Source of the DNA: Nostoc punctiforme NIES-2108
Lineage (GTDB): Bacteria; Cyanobacteriota; Cyanobacteriia; Cyanobacteriales; Nostocaceae
Reading direction: 5' to 3'
Assembly (NCBI GenBank): GCA_003326195.1
Contig: LXQE01000154.1
Span: 123,127 to 187,126, forward strand
DNA: 64,000 bases
Below are positions 62,884 through 64,000 of this stretch, in pieces; position 1 is the first letter of the stretch, and every line of letters begins with the position of its first letter. The notes beneath the pieces are model-generated. The model did not search any database and had not been told where the DNA came from. It worked only from the letters and a program-made list of their open reading frames with translations. A program made the position numbers and the translations under genes.

Positions 62884-63189
62884 ATGAACGCAATCATTTA
62901 TGTAACAGCGATCGCCGAAATAGCAAATGCTGTCGCCAAAATAGCAAATACTGTCGCCGAAATAGCAAATGCTGTCGCCGAAATAGCAAATGCTGTCGCC
63001 GAAATAGCAAATACTGTCGCCGAAATAGCAAATGCTGTCGCCGAAATAGCAAATGTAGTTGCCGAAATAGCAAATGTAGTCGTCGAAATAGCAAATGTAG
63101 TCGTCGAAATAGTAAATGCGATCGCCTTGCAGAAAACCTCAAAAATAAAGCGATCGCCTTGTTTAGGCATTCAATTATCAATTTTGTGA
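62884..63189 (+). CDS. Possible heptad-repeat (coiled-coil) peptide
   Basis: 101 residues; from residue 9 the frame repeats AEIANAV with small changes (AKIANTV, AEIANVV, VEIANVV) about ten times. Ile and Val fall at 4/3 spacing, a perfect coiled-coil heptad. The ORF exists because the underlying 21-bp tandem repeat is a multiple of three, so other frames and the opposite strand are open too. Coding is plausible since substitutions mostly keep the heptad, but not shown. Confidence 0.4.
   Translation: MNAIIYVTAIAEIANAVAKIANTVAEIANAVAEIANAVAEIANTVAEIANAVAEIANVVAEIANVVVEIANVVVEIVNAIALQKTSKIKRSPCLGIQLSIL
62914..63123. repeat. 21-bp tandem repeat array, ten units, bounded by HIP1-like GCGATCGCC
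   Basis: Consensus GCCGAAATAGCAAATGCTGTC; ten head-to-tail units with 0-5 changes each. The changes accumulate towards the right end (TGTAGTC variants in units 7-9). The array begins inside GCGATCGCC (62909-62917) and ends inside another GCGATCGCC (63118-63126). Confidence 0.85.
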
Positions 63190-63296
63190 AGTTGCCAATA
63201 CTATTGCTGACTCCTATCACAACCCCAACCAATACCGCAAAGATTGCTCTCAAAGTTCAGCATCAGCATCAGCTAACTTGCCGATCACTTTTACAA

Positions 63297-63554
63297 TTAA
63301 GCTTTTATGCACTGTGTATATGTGTATAAACCTCTCTTGACTGCTGTAGCCACGTTTAGCCCTGCTGCTGACCATTCAGAGAAGACAAACTCACCTTCTA
63401 GCAACGCTCCAGTTTTGCTCGTCAATGGTGTAATTAGGATGTCTTGAGAAACATGTGGCGCACTTACAACAACAGCAGGTCTAACTTTTGAACTGAACAA
63501 ATCTGAAAAGGGATACTGAACCAAAATGATGTAATTTTTAGAGTAATTGGGCAT
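63297..63554 (-). CDS. PemK/MazF-family toxin
   Basis: 85 residues from ATG 63554 (MPNYSKNYIILVQYPFSDL); the longer open frame upstream includes antitoxin DNA in the wrong frame. KVRPAVVVSAP, ILITPLTSK and the closing AVKRGLYTY are the usual MazF/PemK elements (R in the RP turn, conserved T/S). Family members cut mRNA. The start overlaps the end of an antitoxin frame by 17 bp, as in intact mazEF-like pairs, but that antitoxin is truncated. Confidence 0.8.
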   Translation of the reverse strand: MPNYSKNYIILVQYPFSDLFSSKVRPAVVVSAPHVSQDILITPLTSKTGALLEGEFVFSEWSAAGLNVATAVKRGLYTYTQCIKA

Positions 63555-63660
63555 AGACATCATCCTCAGCGTTATCCCAAACTGATGAGAGTGACGTTTG
63601 ACTGGTTTGAAGCCAAAATTCAGTTTCATCATCAGGAAGTAAGTAAGCCGTGGTAAAAAT
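63538..63660 (-). pseudogene. Truncated antitoxin of the MazF-like toxin
   Basis: A 40-codon frame without start codon reads LLPDDETEFWLQTSQTSLSS then VWDNAEDDVYAQLL and stops inside the toxin gene. The ending W-D-N-x-E-D-D-x-Y is typical of antitoxin C-termini that neutralise PemK/MazF toxins. The DNA-binding N-terminus is missing; a stop codon at 63661-63663 and then IS630 sequence replace it. Confidence 0.7.
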
Positions 63661-63681
63661 TTACAACTATGTAACAAACAA

Positions 63682-64000
63682 TTAAGCAGAAGAATTAGAA
63701 TTAAATTTTACACGTTGTGTACTATAGTTTCCTTTTTCTCCTCTTGTTTTAACTCCATTAATGACAGCATAGGCAAGGTCTAACTCATCCTCAAAAGTTT
63801 TCGAGGCAAGTTCATCTTTTTTGAGGTGTTGCCACTCCAATTCAATTGGATTCATCTCAGAACAATATTTGGGTAAAAAGAAGATGTACAAACCCATGTC
63901 TTCCCACTTTGACCATAATTGCTGTATTTCTTTACACCGATGTATCGGGCCGTTGTCCTGAACGATTACTCTGACACGACCTGATTTTTGGGCTTCAAGT
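63682..64000 (-). mobile_element. IS630-family transposase, C-terminal DDE part, runs off the window
   Basis: Reading leftward from the window edge: LEAQKSGRVRVIVQDNGPIH (second catalytic Asp), RCKEIQQLWSKW, LYIFFLPKYCSEMNPIELEW (catalytic Glu) and an ending RVKFNSNSSA with stop at 63682. The frame is open to base 64000. The 3' end of the element lies between 63682 and about 63661, next to the truncated antitoxin. Confidence 0.85.

Noticed and set aside
62914..63123. CRISPR array
   Set aside because: Units are directly adjacent without spacers, so it is a minisatellite.
62874..63329. Other open frames through the 21-bp array (RRNSKCC-type on plus, LLFRRQH- and FAISATA-type on minus)
   Set aside because: All arise because the unit length is a multiple of three; none gives a sensible fold, whereas the AEIANAV frame gives heptads.

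Overview
The window reads as chromosome of a filamentous, nitrogen-fixing (probably heterocyst-forming, Nostocales-type) cyanobacterium. The evidence is dense GCGATCGC (HIP1) octamers, a nifH gene, an NtcA-type urea transporter promoter, cyanobacterial families (flavodiiron protein, UPF0182, pentapeptide repeats, DUF1822, caspase-STAND-WD40) and the dispersed GC-rich and 'agaattcaggagtc' repeats usual in Nostoc relatives. The genus is not resolved. No tRNA, rRNA or CRISPR array was seen.

Layout. 0-16 kb: C-terminal end of a flavodiiron protein, a small MITE-like insertion, a CBS/GAF/PAS/GGDEF/EAL c-di-GMP protein, a cytochrome P450, a VapC-type toxin-antitoxin pair with a frameshifted toxin, a UPF0182 membrane protein, a pentapeptide-repeat protein, a 5'-nucleotidase-like protein, and a small metabolic group (2OG oxygenase, FAD oxidoreductase, SnoaL-like). 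16-24 kb: urtABCD urea ABC transporter genes; the place where urtE normally sits is taken by a low-GC methyltransferase/putative endonuclease pair. 24-31 kb: glgX, a TonB-dependent receptor, a small unknown gene and a solitary nifH with about 1.4 kb of upstream DNA.

31.7-39.4 kb: a horizontally acquired carbonyl/aldehyde-reduction module. An AraC-type regulator is divergent from cupin, SDR, zinc alcohol dehydrogenase, two closely related aldo/keto reductases, a carboxymuconolactone-decarboxylase-like protein and a DkgA-like reductase. Part of it is clearly more G+C-rich than its surroundings. A second independent module of the same design (AraC, Tat-signal aldo/keto reductase, broken mdaB) lies at 54.1-56.6 kb.

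39.7-49.6 kb: the most interesting region. On the minus strand are a small secreted peptide-like protein, a degenerate ATP-grasp-like protein and, overlapping it by ATGA, a fusion of a RimK-type ATP-grasp domain with an Fe(II)/2OG-oxygenase-like domain. Next comes a 1750-residue caspase-STAND-WD40 protein. A second small secreted protein sharing an RRDTL motif with the first runs convergently into the caspase gene with a 41-bp overlap. This looks like a candidate ribosomal-peptide modification system next to a signalling/death NTPase.

49.7-64 kb: a sigma-like factor paired with DUF1822, then a scarred accessory zone. It holds a DnaB fragment, an IS630 fragment, a ribbon-helix-helix protein, the second AraC/AKR module, an intact CorC-type protein, and a series of internally deleted genes (mdaB, a multi-domain kinase, its response regulator, and a DsbA/GMC-oxidoreductase junction). 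A catalase-like heme protein, a 21-bp tandem array encoding perfect heptads, and a MazF-like toxin follow; the antitoxin of that toxin is cut off next to an IS630 transposase that runs out of the window.
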